In this document: positions 15,957 through 23,519 of the stretch, in pieces | How the letters are laid out: every line of letters begins with the position of its first letter | Position numbering within the stretch: position 1 is the stretch's first letter | NCBI GenBank assembly: GCA_030590945.1 | Contig: JAUVBY010000005.1 | Span: 1 to 53,347 of the forward strand | From: Gammaproteobacteria bacterium | Lineage (GTDB): Bacteria > Pseudomonadota > Gammaproteobacteria > Arenicellales > Poriferihabitantaceae | Reading direction: 5' to 3' | Length of the DNA stretch: 53,347 nt | Notes under the pieces: model-generated | The model's input: the letters and a program-made list of their open reading frames with translations, nothing else | What the model was told of the DNA's origin: nothing | Database searches by the model: none | Position numbers and translations under genes: made by a program

Positions 15957-17441
15957 ATGAATGAAAACCTCTATGAGTTAATCCGCAGTCGCTTTCCTGA
16001 AGATGGTTCAAAGCCTTTTTTGCAAGTAACGATTGGAGAAAACCTTCTCTACGGAGAGTTGGAAAATGAAACATCCCGTATTGCCGGGTTTTTAAGGAGT
16101 TTAAATGTAAGAAAAGGCGAACGGGTTGCAGTACAAATTGATAAGTCAACAAATGCCGTTGTTCTCTATTTGGCATGCCTTCGCGTCGGAGCCATTTATT
16201 TGCCGCTTAATACGGCGTACACAGCGAATGAAGTTTCCTATTTCCTTGAAAATACTGAGCCTCAGCTCGTAGTGTGTCGGCCAGAGACAGTTGTTCAGAT
16301 TGAACCTGTCGCAAAAAAAGCCGGGGTTGCTCATATCCTGACGATGTCGGCTGAGGGCCATGGAAGCTTTACAGATCAGGCAAGCGGGGCTCAAGCAGAT
16401 AGCTATGTCGAGCAGATGCAAGCCGATGATCTTGCAGCAATTTTATATACGTCCGGAACCACAGGCCGCTCAAAAGGCGCGATGCTCACACACAAAAATC
16501 TGTCCTCAAATGCTTTGTCTCTTCACAGGATTTGGGGCTGGCAGGAGGGTGATGTTTTGTTGCACGCCCTGCCTATTTTCCATGTCCACGGTTTGTTTGT
16601 CGCTCTGCATTGTGCGTTGCTGAATGGTTCAATGGTACTTTTTCAACGGGGTTTCAAGCCGGAAATGATCCTGAAATTGCTTCCCCAGGCCACAGTCATG
16701 ATGGGCGTGCCCACATTCTATACCCGGTTACTTGATACGGCCGGATTTAGCAGAGAAGTTTGTTCAAATATTCGCCTGTTCATATCAGGCTCAGCCCCCT
16801 TGCTTGTCGATACATTCAATAGTTTTGAGACAAGAACCGGGCACCGTATCCTGGAACGTTATGGCATGTCAGAAGCTGGAATGATCACCTCAAATCCTCT
16901 GGACGGGGACCGGGCGCCGGGAACGGTCGGTTATCCTCTGCCCGATGTTCAGGTGAGAACGTCCGAGCAAGGGGTTCTTGAAATTACTGGCCCTAATGTC
17001 TTTAAAGGATATTGGCGGATGCCGGAGAAAACGGCTGAGGAATTCTCGCCCGATGGCTGGTTTATAACGGGTGACTTGTGTGAAATTACAGATGAGGGGC
17101 GGGTATCAATCGTTGGTCGATCAAAGGATCTCATAATCAGTGGCGGTTATAATATTTATCCCAGGGAAATTGAAAATGAAATTGATTTGCTTGATGGGGT
17201 TGTTGAATCTGCGGTGATCGGTGTTTACCACCCTGATTTTGGCGAGACCGTTGTCGCTGTTGTCGTTACAACCGACATCGCCTCAACCAGCGAGGCAAAG
17301 GTAATTGCCGGGCTCGATGGTAAACTTGCGCGGTTTAAACTTCCCCGGAGAGTATTCCTGGTCGATGAGCTTCCCCGAAATGCTATGGGGAAAGTTGGAA
17401 AAGCGATCCTTCGCGAACAACATGATGGTCTTTTCAGGTAA
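15957..17441 (+). CDS. matB: Malonyl-CoA synthetase (acyl-adenylating enzyme)
   Basis: A 494-residue ANL-superfamily enzyme that would adenylate malonate and transfer it to CoA. Motifs in order: LYTSGTTGRSKGAMLTH (A3 loop) near residue 165, HALPIFHVHGLFVALH, RYGMSEAGMITSNPLDG (A5), GWFITGDLCEI (A7), GRSKDLIISGGYNIYPREIE (A8) and PRNAMGKVGKAILR with the A10 lysine. RYGMSEAGM and the NPLDGDRAPGTVG segment are typical of MatB-type enzymes. It follows the GntR gene and presumably shares its control. A malonyl-CoA decarboxylase (matA), the usual partner, is not in the window. The start has no strong ribosome site. Confidence 0.85.
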   Translation: MNENLYELIRSRFPEDGSKPFLQVTIGENLLYGELENETSRIAGFLRSLNVRKGERVAVQIDKSTNAVVLYLACLRVGAIYLPLNTAYTANEVSYFLENTEPQLVVCRPETVVQIEPVAKKAGVAHILTMSAEGHGSFTDQASGAQADSYVEQMQADDLAAILYTSGTTGRSKGAMLTHKNLSSNALSLHRIWGWQEGDVLLHALPIFHVHGLFVALHCALLNGSMVLFQRGFKPEMILKLLPQATVMMGVPTFYTRLLDTAGFSREVCSNIRLFISGSAPLLVDTFNSFETRTGHRILERYGMSEAGMITSNPLDGDRAPGTVGYPLPDVQVRTSEQGVLEITGPNVFKGYWRMPEKTAEEFSPDGWFITGDLCEITDEGRVSIVGRSKDLIISGGYNIYPREIENEIDLLDGVVESAVIGVYHPDFGETVVAVVVTTDIASTSEAKVIAGLDGKLARFKLPRRVFLVDELPRNAMGKVGKAILREQHDGLFR

Positions 17442-17499
17442 TTCTTATGCCTGCAGGAGCATGCTATTTCGAAGTCAAATCGTGTCATACCGGAGGAGG

Positions 17500-17548
17500 G
17501 GGCATTGTCAGAAGAAACGGCTTGTCACATTGATGGTGTTGAAGTAGC
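17500..17548. repeat. Short degenerate repeat, partner of 18488-18534
   Basis: GGCATTGTCAGRAGAAAC, a variable middle and GGTGTTGAAGTAGC are shared in the same orientation with 18488-18534. In that second copy the sequence overlaps the IS256-family transposase remnant, so this is probably another scrap of the same element. The two copies flank the monohaem cytochrome gene. Confidence 0.6.
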
Positions 17549-17638
17549 TTGTCGGGAGGAATAAAATTTCACCATTTTGCTATTTCAAGTCTCATCCAAC
17601 TGAAGACCGTACTCGCCATATGGCAACGGATACGCGAC

Positions 17639-18214
17639 TTAATAGTTTGGCTGTGATACATCGCAACGCGGATCATTCTTTTGAGCCCAGCGAATCAGAA
17701 ATCCCGGGACCGGCAAAGGGTCACAACCGTGGTTGTCTTCACAAATAAAATCCCATTGCGGTTCCGCTTTCTTGTGGCACTCATAACAATTACCGCCAAA
17801 TTTATTTTTTACCTCGGTGGTGCCACGCACTTTAATTTTCGACCCTTTTTTAGACACCTTAAGCTCAAAGAATTCCCAATCATTGGTCTGTTCGCTCCAT
17901 CCTTTATGATGTTTGATCATTGCTTCAGTCGGGACCAACTGAACGATGGAACCGGGTGGATAAAATCCCCCTTCTGCTTGCATCGCTACGGCAACCGTAT
18001 CGTCAATTTCACCTAACAGGTTTCCAACAAAGAATCCGCGTACCGAGAGCATATTCTCCAAACATATAAAACTATCCGCCGTGACAGGAATCGCTTTACT
18101 ATGATCGATGACAGGCTGCACGGAAGGTTGTAACGCTTGACCCGCGTTGGCCGCATAACTACTGACTAAGAGTAAGCACGGACAAAATACGGAAATAATA
18201 TTTTTTATAAACAC
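17639..18214 (-). CDS. Exported monohaem cytochrome, possibly P460/c'-beta-like
   Basis: A 191-residue secreted protein with an N-terminal signal peptide (NIISVFCPCLLLVSSYAANAG). One haem c site, CYECH, is near residue 145. The segments WEFFELKVSKKGSKIKVRGTTE and NCYECHKKAEPQWDFIC resemble the end of cytochrome P460-type proteins, where CxxCH is followed by A-x-x-DFV(F); that suggests a role with nitrogen oxides or peroxide, but is only a resemblance. Extra Cys residues follow the haem site (CEDNHGCDP). The start codon is GTG with no clear ribosome site. It stands alone between two copies of a degenerate repeat, so it may have arrived with a mobile element. Confidence 0.6.
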   Translation of the reverse strand: MFIKNIISVFCPCLLLVSSYAANAGQALQPSVQPVIDHSKAIPVTADSFICLENMLSVRGFFVGNLLGEIDDTVAVAMQAEGGFYPPGSIVQLVPTEAMIKHHKGWSEQTNDWEFFELKVSKKGSKIKVRGTTEVKNKFGGNCYECHKKAEPQWDFICEDNHGCDPLPVPGFLIRWAQKNDPRCDVSQPNY

Positions 18215-18276
18215 TAGATTAATAGCTGGTTATTGTTCAAATCGATTACGCAACAATTGGTATGGAAATTCGTTTC

Positions 18277-18507
18277 TCAAGGTGAATCACTGTCGTTCCA
18301 CGCGATATGTCTGTGATTGGCGGTGGCCCATTCGTCATGAATTTCAATCAGAATGGCGCTCACCAATTGTAACAGAACCTCTCGGTTAGGAAAGGCTCTG
18401 ACCAGGCGAGTTTTCCGCTTAACTTCTTGTTGAACCGTCCGTTCAAGACTGTTGGAAGTTCTCATTTTCTTTTTGTGCCGGTCGGGCGGCATTGTCAGGA
18501 GAAACAA
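18277..18507 (-). pseudogene. IS256-family transposase, C-terminal remnant
   Basis: The 76-residue frame MRTSNSLERTVQQEVKRKTR...FPNREVLLQLVSAILIEIHDEW matches the well-known C-terminal end of IS256/Mutator transposases (RTTN-LER-N-E-RRT-FPN-LRLV-LLMEI-EEW). The N-terminal 300 or so residues, including the DDE residues, are absent; upstream on the same strand the frame is broken by a stop in CTTTAACGC (TAA). It is a dead fragment. The dispersed repeats at 17500, 18488, 18526 and 256 are probably related debris. Confidence 0.75.
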
Positions 18508-18534
18508 CTTACCGCGTTAAAGGTGTTGAAGTAG
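18488..18534. repeat. Short degenerate repeat, partner of 17500-17548
   Basis: Same orientation and same end blocks as the copy near 17500. It overlaps the broken 5' side of the transposase remnant and runs directly into the longer repeat at 18526-18628. Confidence 0.6.
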
Positions 18535-18628
18535 CGTATCCGTAATGGTTTTGGTTCGAAGTGGTGTGGGCTTTATGCTGCTTAGGATTCGGCTATGATG
18601 TGATTTTCGAAGACGAGCTCGATTTAGT
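18526..18628. repeat. Degenerate dispersed repeat, right copy
   Basis: Matches 256-369 in the same orientation, lacking about 14 central bases. Its minus-strand reading has a stop where the left copy is open (SKITS* versus QKIAS), so if this was ever coding it is dead here. It lies between the transposase remnant and the DUF2202 lipoprotein gene. Confidence 0.7.
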
Positions 18629-18728
18629 GAATATCCGAACAGAGCTACATGCGACAAAATGCCACTTTTAAAGATATAGTCGATCATATATATTAGAGTT
18701 TCTTAATATTATTATATGTTTATTCGTA

Positions 18729-19280
18729 ATGAAGATCTCAGTGGCTGTTACACTTTTGCTTGGTTTACTGCTTAGCGGTTGTGGTGACTCAGGAGGCTCG
18801 ACTTCGTCCGGTGCGGGTTCAACATACTCCGAAGGTAGCACCACTGCATTGAGTCCCCGGGAAGCGGAAGACCTGACATACATGAGAGAGGAAGAAAAAC
18901 TCGCCAGAGACGTATACAGGACGCTCTACCTGCATTGGAACCTTCAAATATTCAACAACATCTCAAACTCGGAACAGAGCCATATGGATGCGTTGCTCTC
19001 GATGATCGTGAAGTTTGGTATTCCTGATCCTGTTACTAATGACAGTACGGGCAGCTTCCAGAACAAGGATCTGGCAGCTCTATATCATAGCCTTGTATCT
19101 AAGGGTAAAGGAAGCGAACAAGCCGCAATCGGGGTTGGCAAAGAGATAGAAATACTCGACATTAACGATCTAAAGCAGGCAATTTCTGTGTCGTCAAACG
19201 ATGAACTGAACCAGGTGTATCAGCGCTTATTAAACGCCTCATACAAGCACCTTGATGCCTTCAGTTCTTACGGTGGATAA
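18729..19280 (+). CDS. DUF2202 ferritin-like lipoprotein
   Basis: A 183-residue protein with a lipoprotein signal (TLLLGLLLSGCG, lipidated Cys18), a Gly/Ser-rich linker, and from about residue 44 a DUF2202 domain: LTYMREEEKLARDVYRTLY, ISNSEQSHMDALLSMIVKFGIPDP, and KHLDAFSSY at the end. The spaced Glu and His residues (EEEK, E..H) are those of ferritin-like four-helix proteins, so metal binding is likely; no function is established. It is probably anchored in the outer or inner membrane facing the periplasm. Lone gene, convergent with the sensor kinase. Confidence 0.82.
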   Translation: MKISVAVTLLLGLLLSGCGDSGGSTSSGAGSTYSEGSTTALSPREAEDLTYMREEEKLARDVYRTLYLHWNLQIFNNISNSEQSHMDALLSMIVKFGIPDPVTNDSTGSFQNKDLAALYHSLVSKGKGSEQAAIGVGKEIEILDINDLKQAISVSSNDELNQVYQRLLNASYKHLDAFSSYGG

Positions 19281-19303
19281 ATTGAGATAATTAAACACTA
19301 CAA

Positions 19304-19334
19304 GCTCAAAGCCTGCCTAAAATAGGCGTTGAGC
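19304..19334. terminator. Possible bidirectional terminator between convergent genes
   Basis: GCTCAA-A-GCCT pairs with AGGC-G-TTGAGC around a 9-base loop. It lies between the ends of the DUF2202 gene and the sensor kinase gene. No long T-run follows on either strand, so efficiency is uncertain. Confidence 0.5.
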
Positions 19335-19371
19335 AATGTTAATCAACCTCGATCCCCTTTTTCTCCTGTTT

Positions 19372-20685
19372 TTATACACCGGCACCTTTTTCTACTGGTA
19401 TATCGGCAGTTACTTTTAATCCACCTAAATTAGAGTGCAGGAAAGTCAATTTACCTTGATAACTATTGAGTATTTCTTTGCATATACTGAGGCCAAGACC
19501 GTGTCCTTTTGTTGTTTCATCCAGTCGCACACCGCGGTTTTCAATTTTATTGATATCAGAAGAATCTAAGCCTTCGCCATCATCTTCAACAATGAGAACA
19601 TAATGCTGTGAAGCCTTTACAAATTTTAAACGCACTTCGTGCCGGGCGAATTTACAGGCATTATCCAGCAGGTTTCCTACAAGTTCCAGCATGTCGTCCC
19701 GGTCTAAGTCCAATCGTTGAATAAGGCTACCCTGATCCAGTTTGATCTGGATGTCGGGATATATCTTTCTCATGACTTCAACCAGAAACGGCAACTCTTC
19801 GGCAGGATTAAATTCGCCACCCGCATTATGTGAACCGGATATTTTCGCGCGCCTGAGCTCCCGGTCGATAATATATTTTATATCTTCCAGCGGCTCAAGA
19901 GACGGATCAATGCCCTCCTCCTGTTGGATCGCCAATAACTGAACGGGGCGCTTTAACTCATGCGCCAGATTCCCGATTGCGTGACGGGTGCGTTTAATTC
20001 GATTACGCAACTGGTCAACCAGGCTTTCGATCTCGCGTACCAAGGGCATAATCTCACTGGGTATATCAAGGCCTGATTCTTCCGTTTCTTTATGCCGTAT
20101 CGCTGACAGATTCTGGCGTAACGCTTCAAAAACCTGAAATGATTTTTGCAGCGTACGTGCTTGTAGAAAGGTTAACAATATCGCGGTAAACAGGACCAGT
20201 AAGATCGCGTAACCGGTGTATCCAAGTAATTGACGCTGGACCGGCTGAATATCTTCCGCTATCCAGACCATGATGGCCTGGCCTTTTTTATTCGCCTGCT
20301 GAGTCCAGATCAGCCACGTTTCTTTTCCGGGGCCTTGTTCTTTATAAGAACCAGATACCCATAAAGCACTGTCAGCTACTGGAAAACGGGTGTCAAAAAG
20401 TGAACGTGACGTAATGATCTGATCGTTAACACTGATACGATAATAGTGGCCTGATTTGACCCGGTTATAGACTGTTGACATCTGGCTGGCTTCAAGCTGC
20501 CATCGCCCGTTTTCATCCTGCTGAACCACGCTGATCAAGCTTTCTGCATCATGCTGCAATCGCGTTAGGACATAGTCCTGAAGGATTTGTTGCATGGAAA
20601 AATACATGATAATCAACAGACCGGACATCACCAGAAGCATGTTTGCCGTCATGTTTCGAGTGATGGTTTTTTTCAAGGAATACAT
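19372..20685 (-). CDS. Sensor histidine kinase (QseC/PhoQ-like layout)
   Basis: A 437-residue two-pass inner-membrane kinase. TM1 spans about 10-32, a periplasmic sensor about 33-165 (with WRLEASQMSTVYNRV and a tryptophan-rich stretch), TM2 about 166-190. The H-box is NLAHELKRPVQLL with the phospho-accepting His, followed by the N-box NLLDNACKFA, G1 DDGEGLD and G2 GHGLGLSICKEI. It pairs with the response regulator whose gene lies 15 bases upstream. Both are at the distal end of the cytochrome operon, so the pair probably reads a redox, oxygen or cation signal and controls these genes. Confidence 0.88.
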   Translation of the reverse strand: MYSLKKTITRNMTANMLLVMSGLLIIMYFSMQQILQDYVLTRLQHDAESLISVVQQDENGRWQLEASQMSTVYNRVKSGHYYRISVNDQIITSRSLFDTRFPVADSALWVSGSYKEQGPGKETWLIWTQQANKKGQAIMVWIAEDIQPVQRQLLGYTGYAILLVLFTAILLTFLQARTLQKSFQVFEALRQNLSAIRHKETEESGLDIPSEIMPLVREIESLVDQLRNRIKRTRHAIGNLAHELKRPVQLLAIQQEEGIDPSLEPLEDIKYIIDRELRRAKISGSHNAGGEFNPAEELPFLVEVMRKIYPDIQIKLDQGSLIQRLDLDRDDMLELVGNLLDNACKFARHEVRLKFVKASQHYVLIVEDDGEGLDSSDINKIENRGVRLDETTKGHGLGLSICKEILNSYQGKLTFLHSNLGGLKVTADIPVEKGAGV

Positions 20686-20700
20686 GGTCGATTCAGCTTA

Positions 20701-21363
20701 CTAATAATTCAGGCGGTATCCCTGACCACGATAGGTTTTGATGGACGATTTACCAAGAACACTTCGTAAGCGGTTAACATAAACCTCGATCACGTTACTG
20801 TCTCTAATTTGTTCTTCTTCGTATACATGTTCACTCAGCTCTGTTTTTGAAATTATTTTATCCGGATTTAACATCAGGTAGCGAAGAAAACGGAACTCAA
20901 TCGCTGTCAATTGAGTTTTATCACCATTAGTCAGGGTGATAGTTTGGGCGCCCGGGTCCAATAATAGGCCATGATATTCCAGGCTATTATCAGAGCGGCC
21001 AAATTGGCGGCGCAAGATCGCTTCCAGACGTGCGACCAGCTCTTCGAAATGAAAAGGCTTGCCCAGATAGTCATCCGCCCCTGCTTTTAAACCATCTACA
21101 CGGTCCTGCCATGAATCACGGGCGGTGAGTATTAAAACCGGCGTCTTTAATTTTTGCTGACGCCAGTACTTAAGTACTTCAAGGCCTGATTTCTGCGGCA
21201 AGCCAAGATCAAGAACTATGCCGTCAAAATCCTCTTCCAGAGCGAGAAATTCAGCGTCGATTCCATTATTGACCCACTCGGTCACATAACCGGATTTCTT
21301 TAGCTTGGGTCGAAGATATTCGGCTAGATTAATATCATCTTCCGCGAGCAATAACCGCATCAT
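20701..21363 (-). CDS. OmpR-family response regulator
   Basis: A 220-residue two-domain regulator. The receiver has the acidic pair AEDD, the phospho-Asp in GIVLDLGLPQKSG near residue 51, and the conserved Lys in DDYLGKPFHFEELVARL. The C-terminal winged helix has LTAIEFRFLRYLMLNPDKIISKTELSEHVY and SNVIEVYVNRLRSVLG...TYRGQGYRLNY. This matches the QseB/PmrA group. Its ATG overlaps the stop of the PepSY gene. It would be phosphorylated by the adjacent kinase. Confidence 0.92.
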   Translation of the reverse strand: MMRLLLAEDDINLAEYLRPKLKKSGYVTEWVNNGIDAEFLALEEDFDGIVLDLGLPQKSGLEVLKYWRQQKLKTPVLILTARDSWQDRVDGLKAGADDYLGKPFHFEELVARLEAILRRQFGRSDNSLEYHGLLLDPGAQTITLTNGDKTQLTAIEFRFLRYLMLNPDKIISKTELSEHVYEEEQIRDSNVIEVYVNRLRSVLGKSSIKTYRGQGYRLNY

Positions 21364-21662
21364 TCAAGCTCCTGTTTAAGTAACTGTCCATTACTGGCAT
21401 CGACATTAATTTCAAGAACCCGGCCATCATCACGAAGAAACTCCATTTCGTAAATTATTTTCCCATGCTCTCTTTCGACTTCAAGATCAAGAAGCTTACC
21501 GTATTCTTTTTCAGGATACTGCGCCAACATGGCCTCAAGTGACAGGATTTTTCCTTCCTTTACCAGCTGGACAATTTCTGAGCGACTAAAATCACTGTCA
21601 GCATGGGTGAAGGCACTAATCGTGCCAGCGACCAACACCAGGAATATCGATATTATCTTCAT
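21360..21662 (-). CDS. Exported PepSY-domain protein
   Basis: About 100 residues: signal peptide (MKIISIFLVLVAGTISAFTHA) followed by one PepSY domain (EIVQLVKEGKILSLEAM..., then KLLDLEVEREHGKIIYEMEFLRDDGRVLEINVDASNGQLL). PepSY proteins are periplasmic, often encoded next to two-component systems and b-type cytochromes, and are thought to inhibit or sense; the exact role is unknown. I chose the ATG with AAGGTGA 6 bases before it; the ORF-track start is 21 bases earlier inside the overlap with the dihaem cytochrome gene. Confidence 0.85.
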   Translation of the reverse strand: MKIISIFLVLVAGTISAFTHADSDFSRSEIVQLVKEGKILSLEAMLAQYPEKEYGKLLDLEVEREHGKIIYEMEFLRDDGRVLEINVDASNGQLLKQELE

Positions 21663-22200
21663 CAAAATCACCTTGTTCTGCATTTATATGACAAGTGTTG
21701 CACTGACTGAGTGAACCCACTTCATCATTGCCTTCAATAAATCGGGAAGGAATCTCATCATGCTCATGGATAAAATAAGGTAGTTGCGTAATTCGAATGG
21801 GCCACTGATTACCCAGGTTTCTCAACATTTTACGATAGTTAACAGATTGGCTGCTTTGTACCAGATAATTTTCTATCGCCTGTCTGCTTTGATTATCGAG
21901 TTCAGCATTTTCCCCAAAATGATCCTCCAGCCCGGCGATCACTTTTTGCCAGCTTTTGGCTGGCAACAATACCGCCGGATAGGCAATATGGCAACTGCCA
22001 CATTCTTCCTGATACAGCGGTGAGAGTTTTGTGGATAGTCGCTGATCATAAGAATCGTCATCGGAGCCGTGGTCATAAGATCCGTTCTGAAAATACTCTG
22101 TACTACCGGAAGCCGCGCTTTTGCCTATGCCGTACAGGCCTAATGTCAGAATTCCTCCCAGTAGTATATATCCTGCTACCTTACTTTTTGTATAACTCAT
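21616..22200 (-). CDS. Dihaem cytochrome c (DHC family)
   Basis: A 194-residue cytochrome with an N-terminal membrane anchor or signal (AGYILLGGILTLGLYGIG) and two haem c sites: CGSCH near residue 67 and CNTCH near 168. The segments LSPLYQEECGSCHIAYPAVLLPAKSW and FIEGNDEVGSLSQCNTCHINAE...IDIPGVGRW are those of the DHC family, electron partner of SHP. GAGGTGA precedes the ATG. It follows the SHP-type gene by about 18 bases and its 3' end overlaps the PepSY gene. Confidence 0.9.
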   Translation of the reverse strand: MSYTKSKVAGYILLGGILTLGLYGIGKSAASGSTEYFQNGSYDHGSDDDSYDQRLSTKLSPLYQEECGSCHIAYPAVLLPAKSWQKVIAGLEDHFGENAELDNQSRQAIENYLVQSSQSVNYRKMLRNLGNQWPIRITQLPYFIHEHDEIPSRFIEGNDEVGSLSQCNTCHINAEQGDFDEDNIDIPGVGRWHD

Positions 22201-22218
22201 GTTTTCACCTCAATTGAT

Positions 22219-22608
22219 TTACTGGCTCGCGAGCCAGGTTAAAATATCGGCCTTTTCCTGTACGCTACAGATTCGGCCGAAAGTCCATTTACAGTTTCTC
22301 AAAAACCACTTTTCAACCTTAATGCTGTCCTGATAACGACCAGGGCTGGCCGAAGGAGCCATCGGGTTTATGAGCTTTCGGGTCTTTATGTGTTTACCCA
22401 TATCGTGTGGTTTAGCCCCATGACAACTGCTGCAACTACGATTGTTGTTGCTGGCATACCAAAGTTGCTCTCCTGCTGCGGCATCCGCCTGTGACACTCC
22501 CTGCTGCTGATAGGTCTGGAGATGTTTGTCAACTGAATTAGCCTGTGCAGTGCTTGTGGCAATATATAAAAGAGCAATACCGAAAAAGTGTAAAAATTTA
22601 TTTTTCAT
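22219..22608 (-). CDS. SHP-type monohaem cytochrome c (DUF1924)
   Basis: About 129 residues with a signal peptide (FLHFFGIALLYIATSTAQA) and one haem site CSSCH near residue 62. The family end block VEKWFLRNCKWTFGRICSVQEKADILTWL contains the conserved Asn region that in SHP (Sphaeroides haem protein) provides a displaceable haem ligand, so binding of oxygen or nitric oxide is plausible. I chose the ATG at 22608 (MKNKFLHFF), which begins a proper signal peptide and has AGGA upstream. It lies directly downstream of the cytochrome b gene. Confidence 0.85.
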   Translation of the reverse strand: MKNKFLHFFGIALLYIATSTAQANSVDKHLQTYQQQGVSQADAAAGEQLWYASNNNRSCSSCHGAKPHDMGKHIKTRKLINPMAPSASPGRYQDSIKVEKWFLRNCKWTFGRICSVQEKADILTWLASQ

Positions 22609-22609
22609 T

Positions 22610-23218
22610 TTATTCAGCTTCCTGGGAATCAACATCTGCCCAATGTTCGCGCTTGTTCTTTCTACCGGTAATCATGGCTTTAACCAGGTTTTCACGCTCT
22701 AACAGGCTGCTAATCAGCACACCGAAGACATGTGCAAGCACAAGCAACATGGTGAAATTTGCGAAAAATTCATGGATCTCTTCCACCCAACCAGCATGCC
22801 AACCAGAGAAAAACGTGCTGGCCAGCGGGCCCTGCCCTTCGCTGGCAATTAAGATCATGCCCGTGAAGGAAACCATAATGACACTGATTAACAAGGCAAC
22901 CACCATAACGGCGGCCACGGGGTTATGCCCAAGATAATGTGGCACCTTAAAAGAAAGCATGGCTTTCAGATAAGAAATTACAGTAGTCAGTGATTTAACA
23001 AACGTACTAAATCGTGCAAGTCGTGAACCAAGCACGCCCCAGAACAGGCGAAACATGATAAGCAGGAAAACAGCGTAACCGGCCTGAACATGAATACTGA
23101 GCCAATCATCTTCGCTTATGAAGGCAACTAAAAAGAAAAATACCAGGCTCCAGTGAAACACCCGAACCAACGGATCCCAGGTTTTGACCGTTTCCAGGCG
23201 TAGATTGTTATCAGGCAT
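22610..23218 (-). CDS. Cytochrome b561-type membrane subunit
   Basis: About 202 residues, four hydrophobic helices with the haem-ligand histidines of the bacterial b561/Ni-Fe hydrogenase cytochrome b family: VRVFHWSLVFFF (helix 1), SIHVQAGYAVFLLIMFRLFWG (helix 2), HYLGHNPVAAVMVVALLIS, and VEEIHEFFANFTMLLVLAHVFGV (two His in the last helix). It probably passes quinol electrons to the DHC and SHP cytochromes encoded next. I chose ATG 23218 (MPDNNLRLE) with GAGG about 11 bases before; the GTG at 23230 touches that ribosome site. First gene of the six-gene operon. Confidence 0.9.
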   Translation of the reverse strand: MPDNNLRLETVKTWDPLVRVFHWSLVFFFLVAFISEDDWLSIHVQAGYAVFLLIMFRLFWGVLGSRLARFSTFVKSLTTVISYLKAMLSFKVPHYLGHNPVAAVMVVALLISVIMVSFTGMILIASEGQGPLASTFFSGWHAGWVEEIHEFFANFTMLLVLAHVFGVLISSLLERENLVKAMITGRKNKREHWADVDSQEAE

Positions 23219-23519
23219 AAAGCTATGCACCTCGTAAATGAATTGGGCGCAAGCATACAGACCAAGTGTTAAATGAAACTTAAAAAGTCCACGTAAATAT
23301 TACGAACAGAGACAAAGATCGCAGAACCAGTTAGGTTTTGGCAAACGGAGTTTTCATAGTGGCTGCTTTATATGATGCTACACCCGCATCAGTTAAATCG
23401 AGTTAAGGGCAGGGCGCAGCCATTTCCTGGGATTTTTGTCCGTGTCATATAGCCGCGATCACCAGCACTGTTCTATAGCTGCGACAACTAGCGGCAACAA
23501 ATTTTTCAGATAAAACCAT

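Noticed and set aside
17448-17540. Short frames downstream of matB (MPAGACYFEVKSCHTGG...) as a possible small gene
   Set aside because: It overlaps the degenerate repeat and stops after 28 codons, with no conserved pattern.
23231-23519. 288-bp gap between the cytochrome operon and the GT2-like gene, examined for an RNA gene or attachment site
   Set aside because: No tRNA-like cloverleaf, strong hairpin or direct repeat was seen; it probably holds only the operon promoter.
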